A DNA stretch of 64,000 bases from Chondromyces crocatus (GTDB lineage: Bacteria > Myxococcota_A > Polyangia > Polyangiales > Polyangiaceae). Within the stretch, counting starts at the first letter, position 1. The number at the start of each line of letters is the position of its first letter. Location: NCBI RefSeq assembly GCF_001189295.1, contig NZ_CP012159.1, positions 7,022,525-7,086,524 on the forward strand, in the 5' to 3' direction. Under the pieces are notes generated by a model, which did no database searches, had not been told where the DNA came from, and was given only the letters and a program-made list of their open reading frames with translations. A program made the position numbers and the translations under genes. Below, piece by piece: positions 1 through 7,066 of this stretch.

Positions 1-1
1 C

Positions 2-664
2 GAGGTGACCGGCGCCCGCTACCACGTCGCGCACGTCTCCTCGCTCGGCGCCGTGCGCATCCTGCGCGAGGCGAAGGGGCGCGGCATCGCGGTGACGGCC
101 GAGGTGACGCCACATCACCTGACGCTCACCGACGAAGCGGTGATCGGCTATGACACGGTCTGCAAGGTGAACCCGCCCCTGCGTGAACAGGCCGACGTCG
201 ACGCGCTCCGCGAAGCGCTCGCCGACGGAACCATCGACGTCATCGCCACCGATCATGCGCCGCACTCGTCCCTGGAGAAAGACTGCGAGTTCGCCGAGGC
301 GTCGCCCGGCATGATCGGTCTGGAGCTGGTGGTGCCGGTGCTCCTCGGACTGGTGCGAAGCGGCGCGCTGTCGCTCGGCCGGCTCGTCGACGCCCTCACC
401 CGCGCGCCGGGTCGGGTGATCGGGCTGGGCGCACCGACCCTCGCCGTGGGCCAGCGCGCCGAGCTGTGCTTGATCGATCCGGAGCGCCGCTACCGCATCG
501 ATCCCGCGCGGCTGCGCTCGAAGAGCCGGAACACGCCGTTCCTCGGGCGCGAGCTGGTCGGACAGGTGTGTCTCACGCTGGCCGGGGGGCGCGTCGTGTT
601 CGCAGATTCTCTCGTGGAGGCGCAGTCGTCCGCGCCTCGAGGGCCTGGAGGGCCCGTTTCATGA
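2..664 (+). CDS. pyrC: Dihydroorotase, C-terminal part (5' end outside window)
   Basis: This is the C-terminal ~220 residues of a class I dihydroorotase, the third step of pyrimidine synthesis, which interconverts N-carbamoyl-aspartate and dihydroorotate. Visible signatures are the zinc-ligand stretches HVAHVSS and EVTPHHL near the start, and the late metal/active-site motif IATDHAPH followed by SPGMIGLE. The frame is open through the left edge, so the N-terminal metal-binding HxH region lies outside the window and any apparent start here is artificial. The stop overlaps the rimO start by four bases (ATGA), which suggests co-transcription and translational coupling. The assignment to the DHOase family is firm; whether it is an active enzyme or an inactive PyrC-like partner of aspartate transcarbamoylase cannot be fully judged without the N-terminus. 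Confidence 0.9.
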   Translation, partial: EVTGARYHVAHVSSLGAVRILREAKGRGIAVTAEVTPHHLTLTDEAVIGYDTVCKVNPPLREQADVDALREALADGTIDVIATDHAPHSSLEKDCEFAEASPGMIGLELVVPVLLGLVRSGALSLGRLVDALTRAPGRVIGLGAPTLAVGQRAELCLIDPERRYRIDPARLRSKSRNTPFLGRELVGQVCLTLAGGRVVFADSLVEAQSSAPRGPGGPVS

Positions 665-2094
665 CGTCCTCGCATACCGTCCACTTCATCAGCCTCGGGT
701 GCCCCAAGAACCGCGTCGACTCGGAGGTCATGCTCGGCGTCGCGCGCCAGGCGGGCTACGAGCACGTCGGTACGCCCGAGGACGCCGAGGTGATCGTCAT
801 CAACACCTGCGGGTTCATCGGCGAGGCCAAGAAGGAGTCGATCGACACCATCCTGGAGATGGCCCAGCACAAGGACGGCGGGCGCTGCCAGCGCCTGGTG
901 GTCGCGGGCTGCCTGTCGCAGCGCCACCCCGACGAGCTGGCCGCCGAGATCCCCGAGGTCGATCACTTCCTCGGGTCGAGCGACATGCTGCGGCTGAAAG
1001 ACATCCTCGCTGGCGGCGCGGAGCGCATGCTGGTGGGCAACCCGGCCCAGTGGGTGGTGCAGGCCTCGGATCCGCGCGCCCTGTCCACGCCGGGGGGCAG
1101 CGCGTACGTGAAGATCGCCGAGGGCTGCAACCGCACCTGCTCCTTCTGCGTGATCCCCGACATGCGCGGCAAGCAGCGCTCGCGCTCGGAGGAGGACATC
1201 GTGCGCGAGGTGGAGCAGCTCGCCGCCGGCGGCGTCCGCGAGATCAACCTGATCTCGCAGGACACGGTGGCCTGGGGCCGCGATCTCCCCTCGGCGGGTC
1301 GGACGTCGCTGGCGCGGCTCGTCGAGAAGGTCGCCGACGTGCCCGGGATCAAGTGGGTGCGGGTCTTTTACCTCTACCCGGAGACGCTCGGTGACGACCT
1401 GATCGAGGTCATCGCCCACCACCCGCGCGTGGTTCGCTACGTGGACATGCCCTTGCAGCACGCGGCCGACGGCATGCTCCGGCGGATGCGGCGTGGCCAC
1501 GGTGGTGACCGGCTCCGGCGGGTGGTGTCCAAGCTCCGCGAGCGCGTGGCCGACCTGACCTTCAGGACCGCGTTCATCGTGGGGCACCCGGGCGAGACGG
1601 ACGAGGAGTTCGAGGAGCTCTGCGAGTTCGTGCGCTGGGCGGAGTTCGAGCGCGTCGGCGTGTTCAAGTACTCGCCCGAAGAAGGGAGCCGGAGCGCCGC
1701 GATGGACGCGCTCGTGCCCGAGCGCAAGGCCGAGAGCCGCCACCGGAAGCTGATGACGCTGCAGCGGAAGATCGCGCATCGGAAGAGCACGGCGCTGGTC
1801 GGGCGTGAGCTGGAGGTCCTGGTGGAGGGGTCCAGCGACGAACACGAGTACGTGCTCATGGGCCGCCACGCGGGACAGGCGCCCGACATCGACGGGCAGG
1901 TGTACCTGTCCGGCGGAGAGGCGCGCCCCGGCGAGATGCGGCGGGTGTTGATCACCCAGGCGAGCCATTACGACCTCGTGGGCGAGCTGCTCGACGACGA
2001 CGCGCCCTCTCCCTCCCCTCTCCCCGCCGCACGTGCGAAGCGGGTGAGCTTGCGGGTGCTGCAAACCGACGGGCGAAGCAGCCAATCAAGTTGA
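661..2094 (+). CDS. rimO: Ribosomal protein S12 methylthiotransferase RimO
   Basis: RimO is a radical SAM enzyme that methylthiolates the beta-carbon of an aspartate in ribosomal protein S12. The 477-residue product has the methylthiotransferase N-domain with its three cluster cysteines (about C14 in SLGCPKN, C50 in NTCGF, C84 in VAGC). The radical SAM motif CNRTCSFC follows at about 156-163, and a TRAM domain lies at about 380-455. SLGCPKN and the TRAM spacing favour RimO over MiaB. The ATG at 661 is chosen because family homology starts there; an in-frame extension back to 466 lies inside pyrC and looks non-coding. The last ~25 residues (Pro/Ala/Arg-rich) exceed the usual family length. It overlaps pyrC by 4 nt. 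Confidence 0.96.
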   Translation: MTSSHTVHFISLGCPKNRVDSEVMLGVARQAGYEHVGTPEDAEVIVINTCGFIGEAKKESIDTILEMAQHKDGGRCQRLVVAGCLSQRHPDELAAEIPEVDHFLGSSDMLRLKDILAGGAERMLVGNPAQWVVQASDPRALSTPGGSAYVKIAEGCNRTCSFCVIPDMRGKQRSRSEEDIVREVEQLAAGGVREINLISQDTVAWGRDLPSAGRTSLARLVEKVADVPGIKWVRVFYLYPETLGDDLIEVIAHHPRVVRYVDMPLQHAADGMLRRMRRGHGGDRLRRVVSKLRERVADLTFRTAFIVGHPGETDEEFEELCEFVRWAEFERVGVFKYSPEEGSRSAAMDALVPERKAESRHRKLMTLQRKIAHRKSTALVGRELEVLVEGSSDEHEYVLMGRHAGQAPDIDGQVYLSGGEARPGEMRRVLITQASHYDLVGELLDDDAPSPSPLPAARAKRVSLRVLQTDGRSSQSS

Positions 2095-2096
2095 CA
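2091..2096 (+). promoter_or_regulatory. Possible -35 box upstream of the lipoprotein at 2192
   Basis: A perfect TTGACA lies across the rimO stop codon, about 95 bp before the next ATG. No convincing -10 hexamer sits at 16-18 bp spacing, so this is only a weak promoter suggestion. Confidence 0.2.
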
Positions 2097-2191
2097 CTCC
2101 GACCCGACGAGAAGATCACGCAACCCCTCGAAAAATGCGCGAATCGCAGCACCTGTCCAGTGGGCACAAGACGTGCTAGCAGCCTACTGAG

Positions 2192-2584
2192 ATGCAACGC
2201 CGCGCCGCCTTCCGCCTCGTCGCCCTCGCGGTCTCGCTGCTTGCGGGTGCGGCCTGCCTGAGCCCCACCCTACCCCTCCCGCCGCCCGAGGCGCCCGACA
2301 CGATCCGGCTCTCGGCGGACAACCCCGACATGTGGGTGATCTCCGGGAGCTGCTACCCGGGCGCCATGGTGACGCTCTTCAACGATCGCACGCGGCAAGG
2401 CGTCGTCATCGAAGACACCGACAGGAATGGCCGCTTCAGCGTGACGATCGCTGCCGAGCGCTGCGATCTGGTGCTGATCTCCCAGGAAGTGGTCACCGAT
2501 CAGGGCATCGAGAGCAGTCCCCACAACAGCTTCGTGATCGAGGAGCGGGACTCGACCGGTGTGACCGGCGAAGCCTGCCCGTAG
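2192..2584 (+). CDS. Small lipoprotein, function unknown
   Basis: The 130-residue product begins with a short basic stretch, a hydrophobic segment and a lipobox (LLAGAAC, Cys at about 22), so it should be a lipid-anchored periplasmic or outer-membrane protein. The mature part starts with a Pro-rich linker. One compact domain follows, in which a phrase such as GAMVTLFND leads into DTDRNGRFSVTI. That pattern resembles carboxypeptidase-regulatory-like or other beta-sandwich folds that present a decorated loop, but the match is too weak to name a family. Two further cysteines (about 53 and 91) could form a disulfide. No enzymatic motif is seen. It stands alone between rimO and the pilus cluster. 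Confidence 0.7.
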   Translation: MQRRAAFRLVALAVSLLAGAACLSPTLPLPPPEAPDTIRLSADNPDMWVISGSCYPGAMVTLFNDRTRQGVVIEDTDRNGRFSVTIAAERCDLVLISQEVVTDQGIESSPHNSFVIEERDSTGVTGEACP

Positions 2585-2659
2585 ACCGGCGAAGCCACCT
2601 GTGAGGCCCCAGCATGGCCATCTAGCGCTTCAGCGAAGCGAGCTCGGCGACCCGTAGCG

Positions 2660-2698
2660 CCTGTCCGAGGGCCCAGCCGAACCTGTTCTTCGGACAGG
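2660..2698. promoter_or_regulatory. Inverted repeat between lipoprotein and sigma54 activator
   Basis: Two perfect 9-bp arms, CCTGTCCGA (2660-2668) and TCGGACAGG (2690-2698), are separated by 21 bp. There is no T-tract, so it is either a factor-dependent terminator for the upstream lipoprotein or a binding site in front of the regulator gene at 2838. Confidence 0.35.
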
Positions 2699-2837
2699 TG
2701 GAGCTTGCTCGTCGACCCGCAGACGCTGGTCGTGGCGCGTAGCTCGGGGTCTTCGCCCTCACCCGTGTGCGCTGGCATCCAGCCGGCATCTCAGGGGTTT
2801 TCGTCCTCACCCGCGCGATGGTGTACGTTGGGTCGCG

Positions 2838-4358
2838 ATGGCTCCGGCGCCGCCCAGCCCCCCACCGCACGCGACCCGTGTGCTCGTCGTCGACGACGAG
2901 CCTGGCCTCCGCCAGGTCCTCGACATCACCTTCCGCAGGCACGGGTACGACGTCGCGCAGGCCCCGGGCGTGAAGCCAGCGCTGGAGGCCATCCGACAAG
3001 CGCCGCAGCCGTTCCCCCTGGTGCTCACCGATCTCCTGATGCCCGACGGCTCGGGGATCGATGTGCTCACCGCGGCGAAGGCGCGGAACGCCGCGACCGA
3101 GGTCATCGTGATGACGGCGCACTCGACCGTGGAGTCCGCCATCGAGGCGATGCGCGGCGGTGCGTACGACTTCGTGACCAAGCCGTTCTCGCCTGCGGAG
3201 ATCGCGGCGCTCGGCGCGAAGGCACTGGAGAAGAGCTCCATCGTCGCCGAGAACCAGCGGCTGCGCGCGCAGCTCGAGCGGCTCGAGGCGCCCTCGCGGG
3301 AGCTGCTCGGCGCGGGGGCCGCGATGCAGGCCATCGGCGATCTGATCGACAAGATCGCGCCGACACGGACCACGGTGCTGATCACCGGCGAGAGCGGGAC
3401 GGGCAAGGAGCGCATCGCGCGCGCCATCCACGAGCGGAGCGATCGGGCGAAGGGTCCGTTCCTCGTGGTCAACTGCGGCGCGCTGCCGGAAGCCTTGATG
3501 GAGAGCGAGCTGTTCGGCCACGAGAAGGGCGCGTTCACCGGCGCCGGCGCGCGCGCACTGGGCCTGTTCCGCGAGGCCGATGGGGGAACGGTGTTGCTCG
3601 ACGAGGTCGGCGAGCTGCCCGCAGCGCTGCAGGTGAAGCTCTTGCGCGTGCTCCAGGAGCGCAAGGTGCGGCCCGTGGGCGCGGCCGCGGAGCTCCCGGT
3701 CGACGTCCGCGTCCTCGCCGCGACGAACCGCGACGTGGAGGCCGAGGTGCGCGCGAGCAGCTTCCGGCAGGATCTCTACTACCGGCTCAACGTGATCCGG
3801 ATCGAGGTCCCACCGCTGCGCGACCGACCCGGAGACGTGATCCGACTGGCGCAGCACTTCTTGCCGAGGTTCGCTGCCGAGCTCGGGAAGGACGTGCGAG
3901 GCCTCGCAGCGGACGCACAGCGGGCCCTGAATGCCTACCCCTTCCCAGGCAACGTCCGTGAACTGGAGAACATGATGGAACGCGCCGTCGCGCTCGCCTC
4001 GGGGCCGTCCATCGGCCTGGGTGATCTCCCCTCTGCGGTCTCGGGCCTCAGTGCCAGCCCATCACCCATGCTGACCGAGCTGCCGGAAGGTGGCTGTGCG
4101 CTGGATGAGGTCCTTGGCGAGGTCGAGCGACGTCTCATCCTGCAAGCGCTGGAGCGGTCGGGCGGCGTGCGAAAAGCGGCGGCGAAGCTGCTCGGTGTCA
4201 CCTTTCGATCCCTCCGTTACCGCCTGGCCAAGCACGCGCTGGGGGAGGAAGGAGGCGAAGAGGACGATGACCTGGAGGCGCCTGGACGGGAATCGTCACT
4301 CCCGGAGAGAGTGGGTGACGATTTTGGTCACCGGCGATCCCCTGGCGCTGGCAAGTGA
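2838..4358 (+). CDS. pilR: NtrC-family sigma54-dependent response regulator, PilR-like
   Basis: This 506-residue regulator has the three-part NtrC architecture. A receiver domain spans ~14-130, with phospho-acceptor D65 in LVLTDLLMP and acidic residues in VVDDEP. An AAA+ domain spans ~155-385, with Walker A GESGTGK (184-190), the sigma54-contact loop GAFTGA (231-236) and Walker B LLDEVGE. A Fis-type helix-turn-helix lies near the C-terminus (SGGVRKAAAKLLGV). It should drive sigma54 promoters when phosphorylated. Its position directly before four pilin-like genes matches PilR, which activates pilA in Myxococcus and Pseudomonas. No PilS kinase gene is adjacent, and no clear ribosome binding site precedes the ATG. 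The C-terminal ~40 residues after the HTH are acidic and low-complexity. Confidence 0.85.
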   Translation: MAPAPPSPPPHATRVLVVDDEPGLRQVLDITFRRHGYDVAQAPGVKPALEAIRQAPQPFPLVLTDLLMPDGSGIDVLTAAKARNAATEVIVMTAHSTVESAIEAMRGGAYDFVTKPFSPAEIAALGAKALEKSSIVAENQRLRAQLERLEAPSRELLGAGAAMQAIGDLIDKIAPTRTTVLITGESGTGKERIARAIHERSDRAKGPFLVVNCGALPEALMESELFGHEKGAFTGAGARALGLFREADGGTVLLDEVGELPAALQVKLLRVLQERKVRPVGAAAELPVDVRVLAATNRDVEAEVRASSFRQDLYYRLNVIRIEVPPLRDRPGDVIRLAQHFLPRFAAELGKDVRGLAADAQRALNAYPFPGNVRELENMMERAVALASGPSIGLGDLPSAVSGLSASPSPMLTELPEGGCALDEVLGEVERRLILQALERSGGVRKAAAKLLGVTFRSLRYRLAKHALGEEGGEEDDDLEAPGRESSLPERVGDDFGHRRSPGAGK

Positions 4359-4449
4359 ACCCCTTCGAGTCCCTCAACCTCGTCGAAATGCGAAGGATTC
4401 CCATGGATTCTCTGAACACCTGGATCAGCAGATGGCCACGTTACAAGCG

Positions 4450-4465
4450 TGGCACGCACCGTGCT
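4450..4465 (+). promoter_or_regulatory. Weak sigma54-type (-24/-12) element before first pilin
   Basis: TGGCACG, four bases, then GTGCT gives the GG-N10-GC spacing (GG at 4451-4452, GC at 4463-4464) and a full match to the -24 consensus; the -12 box differs by one base. It sits next to a gene for a sigma54 activator. Against it, transcription would start near 4476, only ~5 nt before the preferred ATG at 4481 and after its ribosome binding site. Confidence 0.25.
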
Positions 4466-4480
4466 CATGGAGCCGCACGC

Positions 4481-5071
4481 ATGCTGAGCACGACGCAACG
4501 GCGGAGGATCTGTGCCAGGGGCTTCACCCTGGTGGAGCTTCTCGTGGTCGTTGCGATGATCGGTGTCCTCGCAGCCATCGCGCTGGTGGGATACCGCAGG
4601 TACATGAACTCGGCGGGCTCCGCCGAGGCACGCGCCGTCATGCAGGGCATCCGAGGCTCGGAGGAAGCCTATCGCGCAGAGATGCTCACGTACCTCGGCT
4701 GCTCGGGGTGCGCGTCGGCGACCGGATGTGCGCCTGGAGGCGGCAGCCTCACCGACTGGTACCCGATGAATTCTCCCGGGCAGCAGAAGCATCACTGGGT
4801 CAACCCCGGCCACGGGGATTATCAGTGCTGGCGGCTGCTCAACGTGACGACCGACGGGCCAGTGCGCTTCGGCTATTCGGTCGTCGCTGGCCTGGCAGGC
4901 AGCATCAGCGTGGGCGGGATTGGAATGACCAACGCGCCCTCGTTTCCTGATACCAGCGAGCCCTGGTACGTGATCGCAGCGCGCGGGGATCGCGACGGTG
5001 ATGGCGATCCCGCACTGCTGATCACCTCGTCGTTGAACGGCGAGATCTACGCAGAGAAGGATTCGGAGTGA
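4481..5071 (+). CDS. Type IV pilin-like protein (first of cluster)
   Basis: This prepilin has a class III signal peptide: a basic leader ending in Gly, then FTLVELLVVV with the key Glu at +5 and a hydrophobic N-terminal helix ending in GYRRY. Cleavage after Gly14 would leave a ~182-residue pilin. Two cysteine pairs occur in the globular part (CSGC, and later Cys residues), and an acidic loop DRDGDGDP lies near the C-terminus, resembling a calcium-binding turn. The ATG at 4481 was chosen because GGAG lies 8 nt upstream and it yields a normal leader. Earlier in-frame starts exist (ATG 4403 with AAGGA five nt upstream; GTG 4355 overlapping the pilR stop). Its sequence is the most divergent of the three clear pilins, so it may be a minor pilin. 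Confidence 0.85.
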   Translation: MLSTTQRRRICARGFTLVELLVVVAMIGVLAAIALVGYRRYMNSAGSAEARAVMQGIRGSEEAYRAEMLTYLGCSGCASATGCAPGGGSLTDWYPMNSPGQQKHHWVNPGHGDYQCWRLLNVTTDGPVRFGYSVVAGLAGSISVGGIGMTNAPSFPDTSEPWYVIAARGDRDGDGDPALLITSSLNGEIYAEKDSE

Positions 5072-5099
5072 GCTAGTCTCGTTCCGATCGAACATTTCG

Positions 5100-5120
5100 G
5101 AGCAACCAGCGAGGTTGCTC
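5100..5120 (+). terminator. Stem-loop between first and second pilin genes
   Basis: Perfect 8-bp arms GAGCAACC and GGTTGCTC enclose the 5-nt loop AGCGA. It lies 29 nt after the first pilin stop. No T-run follows, so it may be a mRNA-stabilising or processing hairpin rather than a classical terminator. Confidence 0.5.
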
Positions 5121-5215
5121 ATGACAAGGGTTGGGATGCGGGTTGGCCGAGACACCCCGCACCGAACAGAGTCAGAGTCAGGTCTCTCGGCAGATCAACT
5201 ACGGAGGATCGACAC

Positions 5216-5815
5216 ATGCGCGCATACAAGCGATACAACAACCGAGCATTCACGCTGGTCGAGCTGATGATCGTCGTCGCCATCATCGGCGTGCTGGCGG
5301 CGCTCGCGATCTACGGCGTCCGCCGCTACATGGCGAGCGCGAAGACCTCGGAAGCCAAGAACAACATCGGCGCGATCTCGCGCGCGGCTTCGTCGGCTTA
5401 CGAGCGGGAGAACGTGTCGCCCGAGATCCTCGTTCCCGGCCAGTCTTCGACGGGCACGAGCCACGCGCTCTGCACCGACGCGACGCCCGTCCCTGTCACG
5501 ATGCCAGCTGGCAACAAGTTTCAGCCTGCTGAGGCCGACTGGGGTGGAGCGACGGATCTGACGGGCTGGCGCTGCCTGAAGTTCGCCGTCACCCAGCCGA
5601 TCTATTACCAGTACCAGTACTCGACGAGCGGCAACTTCCAGAACCTGGGCACGGCGGTGCTCCCGGCCCACCAGGGCGCCGAGTACTTCGACGCGGTCGC
5701 CACCGGCGATCTCGACGCCGACAACGAGCCCAGCGCATTCGCTCGCGGCGGTGACGTGATCAACGGCCAGCTCGTCCTGGCGACGCAGCTCTACGTCAAC
5801 AACGAGTACGAATGA
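5216..5815 (+). CDS. pilA: Type IV major pilin, PilA-like
   Basis: This 199-residue prepilin has a short basic leader of 11 residues, then FTLVELMIVVAIIGVLAAL with Glu+5, the canonical T4 pilin N-terminal helix used for assembly into the pilus shaft. A cysteine pair (CTDAT... WRCLKFA) probably closes the C-terminal D-region. The end carries GDLDADN before a beta-rich tail, a motif shared with the neighbouring pilins. A strong ribosome binding site (GGAGGA, 7 nt before the ATG) fixes the start and suggests high expression. Unusually, the residue before the cleavage site is Ala rather than the nearly invariant Gly. It sits between two mRNA stem-loops, as expected for an abundantly expressed pilin. 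The pilA label rests on these features; which paralogue is the major subunit cannot be decided from sequence. Confidence 0.88.
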   Translation: MRAYKRYNNRAFTLVELMIVVAIIGVLAALAIYGVRRYMASAKTSEAKNNIGAISRAASSAYERENVSPEILVPGQSSTGTSHALCTDATPVPVTMPAGNKFQPAEADWGGATDLTGWRCLKFAVTQPIYYQYQYSTSGNFQNLGTAVLPAHQGAEYFDAVATGDLDADNEPSAFARGGDVINGQLVLATQLYVNNEYE

Positions 5816-5823
5816 TGACCGCT

Positions 5824-5852
5824 GGGCTGCCCGATCCGAAAACGGGCAGCCC
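5824..5852 (+). terminator. Strong stem-loop after second pilin gene
   Basis: Perfect 10-bp GC-rich arms (GGGCTGCCCG and CGGGCAGCCC) flank a 9-nt A-rich loop. GTTGGTTCT follows, a loose T-rich tail. It begins 9 nt after the pilin stop, so it probably ends or stabilises the pilin transcript while allowing some read-through to the next pilin gene. Confidence 0.7.
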
Positions 5853-5884
5853 GTTGGTTCTCCCACGATGAGGAGCGCTCGGCC

Positions 5885-6499
5885 ATGCGAGGCACTGCAG
5901 CCCAGAGAGGTCGAGGTTTCACGCTCGTCGAGCTGATGATCGTCGTGGCGATCATCGGTATCCTCGCCGGGCTCGCCGTGGTCGGCGTCCGGCGCTACCT
6001 CGTCGCGGCTCGTGTCGCCGAGGCCAAGGACATCGTGGGCGCCATCTCCCGCAGCGCCACGGTCGCTTACAACAACGAGCAAAGCGTCCCGGTGATCCCA
6101 CCAGGCCCAGGCTTCTACAGCCCGACCTCACGCATGCTCTGTGGCTCGGCAGCGCCCGTCCCGACGAGCCTCGATCTTGTCCGTGGCAAGAAGTACCAGC
6201 CCAACACGGCGGCGAACTCGGACTTCAACACGGGCAACATGGGCGTTGGGTGGCAGTGCCTCAAGTTCGCGATCGAGCAGCCCATCCACTTTCAGTACCA
6301 CTATTCCTCGGCTGGCAACTTCGTGAGCAGCGGCCTCCCTGGTGCCCCCACCCCCTCGGGCGCCGAGGCGTTCGAGGCCGCAGCGCTGGGTGATCTGAAC
6401 GCGGACACCACGATCAGCACTTTCGCTCGGGTAGGCGAGGTGCACGACAGCGAGCTCATCCTGAGCACCGCAATCTTCGTCCATAACGAGTTCGAGTGA
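5885..6499 (+). CDS. Type IV pilin, PilA paralogue
   Basis: This 204-residue prepilin has an 11-residue leader ending in Gly, then FTLVELMIVVAIIGILAGL with Glu+5. The helix and the layout of the globular domain closely match the upstream pilin: MLCG and WQCLKFAIEQP cysteines, a YHYSSAGNF block, and a late GDLNADT loop. This points to tandem duplication followed by divergence. The shared phrase EQPI/TQPI followed by an aromatic-rich strand is found in both. GAGGAG about 9 nt before the ATG supports the start. It is likely a second major-type or alternative pilin subunit. It lies behind a strong stem-loop, so its expression may be lower than that of its neighbour. Confidence 0.87.
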   Translation: MRGTAAQRGRGFTLVELMIVVAIIGILAGLAVVGVRRYLVAARVAEAKDIVGAISRSATVAYNNEQSVPVIPPGPGFYSPTSRMLCGSAAPVPTSLDLVRGKKYQPNTAANSDFNTGNMGVGWQCLKFAIEQPIHFQYHYSSAGNFVSSGLPGAPTPSGAEAFEAAALGDLNADTTISTFARVGEVHDSELILSTAIFVHNEFE

Positions 6500-6565
6500 T
6501 GGCTGCGTCTCGCTTCGGCCGGGATGGGCTAGCGACGTGCGCCGCGCTCGGGTAGAGAGAGCCTC

Positions 6566-7066
6566 ATGTCGTGGCGCTCGTGGAGCGCGGCCGAGCTGGG
6601 CGCGGCCATCGCGCTGGGTGGAAGCCTGCTCGCCGTTGCCGTCCCTGCCTTCTTCCGCAACCTCAGCGCTTCCAAGCTGAGCGAGCCGATTGAAGGTCTC
6701 GACAGGCTGGCCAGCAGCGCGCTCGCTTACGCCGAGGTCCATCCGCAAGAGATCAGCTTCCCGCCTCCGGCGCCGCTGACGCCCGCCCAGGTCCCACGCG
6801 GGACCCGTGCGCTCGATCCACCCGAAGCCTGGGAGCATTTGACCTGGAAGTCGCTCGACTTCTCGTTCGAGGAGCCGCACGCCTTCGCCTTCCAGTTCGA
6901 GAGCGCGCTCGACCCGACGACGGGTGTGATGCGCTTCGTCGCGCGTGCCCACGGCGATCTCGATGGCGATGGAGCCTTCTCCACCTTCGAGGTGCAAGGA
7001 GAGCGTCACCCCGGCCAGCCAGCGCGCATGCTGCCCGGGATGTTCGTCGATCGCGAGGTGGAGTGA
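6566..7066 (+). CDS. Degenerate prepilin-like protein
   Basis: This 166-residue protein keeps the overall pilin plan but lacks the canonical processing site. The N-terminus reads RSWSAAELGAAIALGG, in which a Glu sits where Glu+5 would be if cleavage followed Ser. A hydrophobic helix follows and leads into SKLSEPIEGLDRLASSALAY, the pilin spine region. The globular part has the LDFSFEEPHAFAFQFES block that parallels the pilins' KFAxxQPIxFQY strand, and a GDLDGDGAFSTF calcium-type loop. It has no cysteines. It may be a minor pilin or membrane-retained pilin-like assembly factor that is processed poorly or not at all. Its gene overlaps the next by one base (TGATG), so the two are probably co-expressed. 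Confidence 0.75.
   Translation: MSWRSWSAAELGAAIALGGSLLAVAVPAFFRNLSASKLSEPIEGLDRLASSALAYAEVHPQEISFPPPAPLTPAQVPRGTRALDPPEAWEHLTWKSLDFSFEEPHAFAFQFESALDPTTGVMRFVARAHGDLDGDGAFSTFEVQGERHPGQPARMLPGMFVDREVE

Noticed and set aside
490-2085. Long minus-strand frame opposite rimO
   Set aside because: It is a shadow of high-GC coding sequence; the translation is His/Arg/Ala-rich without family motifs, while the plus frame is rimO.
5072-5215. Sigma54 promoter upstream of the second pilin
   Set aside because: Scanning for GG-N10-GC found only GGGATGC-like spacing without the -24/-12 consensus; not convincing.
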